Shown here one piece after another: positions 4,618 to 5,531 of a stretch of 5,531 nt of DNA. The first letter of the stretch is position 1. Each line of letters begins with the position of its first letter. The stretch is from an uncultured Chlorobiales bacterium (GTDB lineage: Bacteria > Bacteroidota > Chlorobiia > Chlorobiales > Thermochlorobacteraceae), in contig CALGMC010000328.1 in NCBI GenBank assembly GCA_937959145.1, positions 1 through 5,531 of the forward strand. The letters are read 5' to 3'. The notes beneath the pieces were generated by a model. It was not told the DNA's origin. It made no database searches and saw only the letters and a program-made list of their open reading frames with translations. A program made the translations under genes and the position numbers.

Positions 4618-5531
4618 ATGCCAAAAGCAACAAAATCCATAAAACTGCCTGCGTTTCAAAACGAGCCGCCAACCGATTTCAGCAATCCAAAACACGAACG
4701 CGAGATGCGACGTGCGATTGAAAAAATTCGCGGCGAATTAGGCAAAGATTATCCTGCCCGAATTGGCTCGGAACTGCGAAATAAGTCGGAGCAGAAACTC
4801 ATTTCAACCAATCCGTGCAATCATCGCGAAGTCGTTGGAACTTTCCCATTGTGCGATAAAACCGATGTTGAACATGCCATTGGCGTTGCAACCGAAGCCT
4901 TTGAAGGGTGGAAAAAAACACCTGTTGAAAAGCGCGCTTCATACCTCTTGAAAGCCGCAGAGAAAATGCGCAAGCGCAAGCACGAGTTTTCAGCGATGAT
5001 GATATTTGAAGTCGCAAAAAATTGGGCGGAAGCCGATATGGACACTGCCGAAGCGATTGACTTCATGGAATTTTATGCGCGAGAAGCCTTGCGGTTATGT
5101 GCGCCGCAACCCGTTGTCAAATCGCCGAAGTGGCTCGGCAAAGAAGAAAACGAACTTATTTACATTCCGCTTGGTGTGGGCGCGATTCTTCCGCCATGGA
5201 ACTTCGCGCTGGCGATTATGGTCGGCATGACGACCTCCGCGCTCGTGGCAGGCAATACCGTTGTGCTGAAACCCTCGCCCGATGCGCCCTTTGTGGCAAC
5301 AAAGTTTGCAGAGTTGATGGAAGAAGTGGGATTGCCAAAAGGCGTGCTCAATGTGATTTATGGCGGCGCGGAAGTTGGCGAAGCGATGGTCGAGCATCCA
5401 AGAACGCGATTTATTTCCTTCACAGGCTCAAAAGCCGTCGGATTGAAAATCAATGAATCGGCGGCGAAGTTGCGCGAAGGGCAAAAGTGGATGAAGCGCG
5501 TCATTGCGGAAATGGGCGGCAAAGACGCAAT
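4618..5531 (+). CDS. pruA: Delta-1-pyrroline-5-carboxylate (L-glutamate gamma-semialdehyde) dehydrogenase, partial (3' truncated)
   Basis: The first 304 residues of an aldehyde dehydrogenase run off the window end. The N terminus FQNEPPTDFSN...LGKDYPARIG, and later RKHEFS (120-125), EAIDFMEFYAREAL (145-158) and WMKRVIAEMGGKDA (291-304), closely resemble RocA/PruA-type P5C dehydrogenases, which oxidise glutamate semialdehyde to glutamate with NAD+ as the last step of proline and arginine breakdown. Visible ALDH residues are the oxyanion Asn of PPWNF (N195), Lys of LKPS (K218), the FTGS cofactor loop (268-271) and the general-base Glu of AEMGGK (E298). The catalytic Cys lies beyond the window; family length is about 515 residues. 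ATG 4618 fits the family N terminus but has no Shine-Dalgarno. An in-frame ATG at 4573, with AGG a few bases before it, would add 15 residues. No proline dehydrogenase domain is seen on the N-terminal side, so this is the monofunctional type. Confidence 0.92.
   Translation, partial: MPKATKSIKLPAFQNEPPTDFSNPKHEREMRRAIEKIRGELGKDYPARIGSELRNKSEQKLISTNPCNHREVVGTFPLCDKTDVEHAIGVATEAFEGWKKTPVEKRASYLLKAAEKMRKRKHEFSAMMIFEVAKNWAEADMDTAEAIDFMEFYAREALRLCAPQPVVKSPKWLGKEENELIYIPLGVGAILPPWNFALAIMVGMTTSALVAGNTVVLKPSPDAPFVATKFAELMEEVGLPKGVLNVIYGGAEVGEAMVEHPRTRFISFTGSKAVGLKINESAAKLREGQKWMKRVIAEMGGKDA

Noticed and set aside
5097..5456. 119-codon plus frame overlapping pruA
   Set aside because: It overlaps the conserved aldehyde dehydrogenase frame throughout, and its Arg/Cys-rich product resembles no family.
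1..5531. A defence system, toxin-antitoxin pair or mobile-element cargo
   Set aside because: No nuclease, methylase, toxin, antitoxin, integrase or transposase motif was found; all five genes fit metabolism or membrane transport.

Overview
The window is ordinary bacterial chromosome, dense in genes and slightly under 50% GC by eye. It holds five protein genes in the order: glutaryl-CoA dehydrogenase 3' end (+), small membrane protein (+), ComEC/Rec2-type protein (+), a two-domain prenol/phytol kinase-like fusion (-), and the 5' part of a delta-1-pyrroline-5-carboxylate dehydrogenase (+). I see no rRNA, tRNA, CRISPR array, transposase or phage gene.

Organism: the likeliest source is a member of the Chlorobiota/Bacteroidota side of the tree, possibly a chlorophototroph or a relative of one. 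The arguments are the kinase fusion, which joins homologues of plant VTE5 and VTE6 (phytol salvage from chlorophyll), and the intergenic repeat of the 'GTCATTCTGAGCG...' type, which is spread through many environmental phyla. This is inference; there is no marker gene in the window.

Layout. 1-162 is the end of an acyl-CoA dehydrogenase of the glutaryl-CoA dehydrogenase subfamily, followed by a hairpin. 312-2734 is a probable two-gene operon: a 73-residue coiled-coil plus single-TM protein with a strong Shine-Dalgarno, then, 11 nt later, a 729-residue ComEC homologue whose C-terminal beta-lactamase-like domain has lost its metal-binding histidines. 2735-2925 separates two convergent genes and is filled by hairpins, an inverted pair of a dispersed repeat, and a 7-bp tandem array. 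2926-4488 (minus) is the VTE5-like + DUF92/VTE6-like fusion. 4489-4617 is a divergent promoter region with inverted and direct repeats. 4618 to the end is pruA/rocA, cut by the window edge before its catalytic cysteine.

How the genes relate: the two outer genes are both amino-acid catabolic enzymes (lysine/tryptophan via glutaryl-CoA; proline/arginine via glutamate semialdehyde), but they lie on opposite sides of unrelated genes and nothing shows co-regulation. The most noteworthy item is the kinase fusion, which could perform two successive phosphorylations of a prenyl alcohol in one membrane polypeptide. The second is the degenerate ComEC nuclease-like domain.
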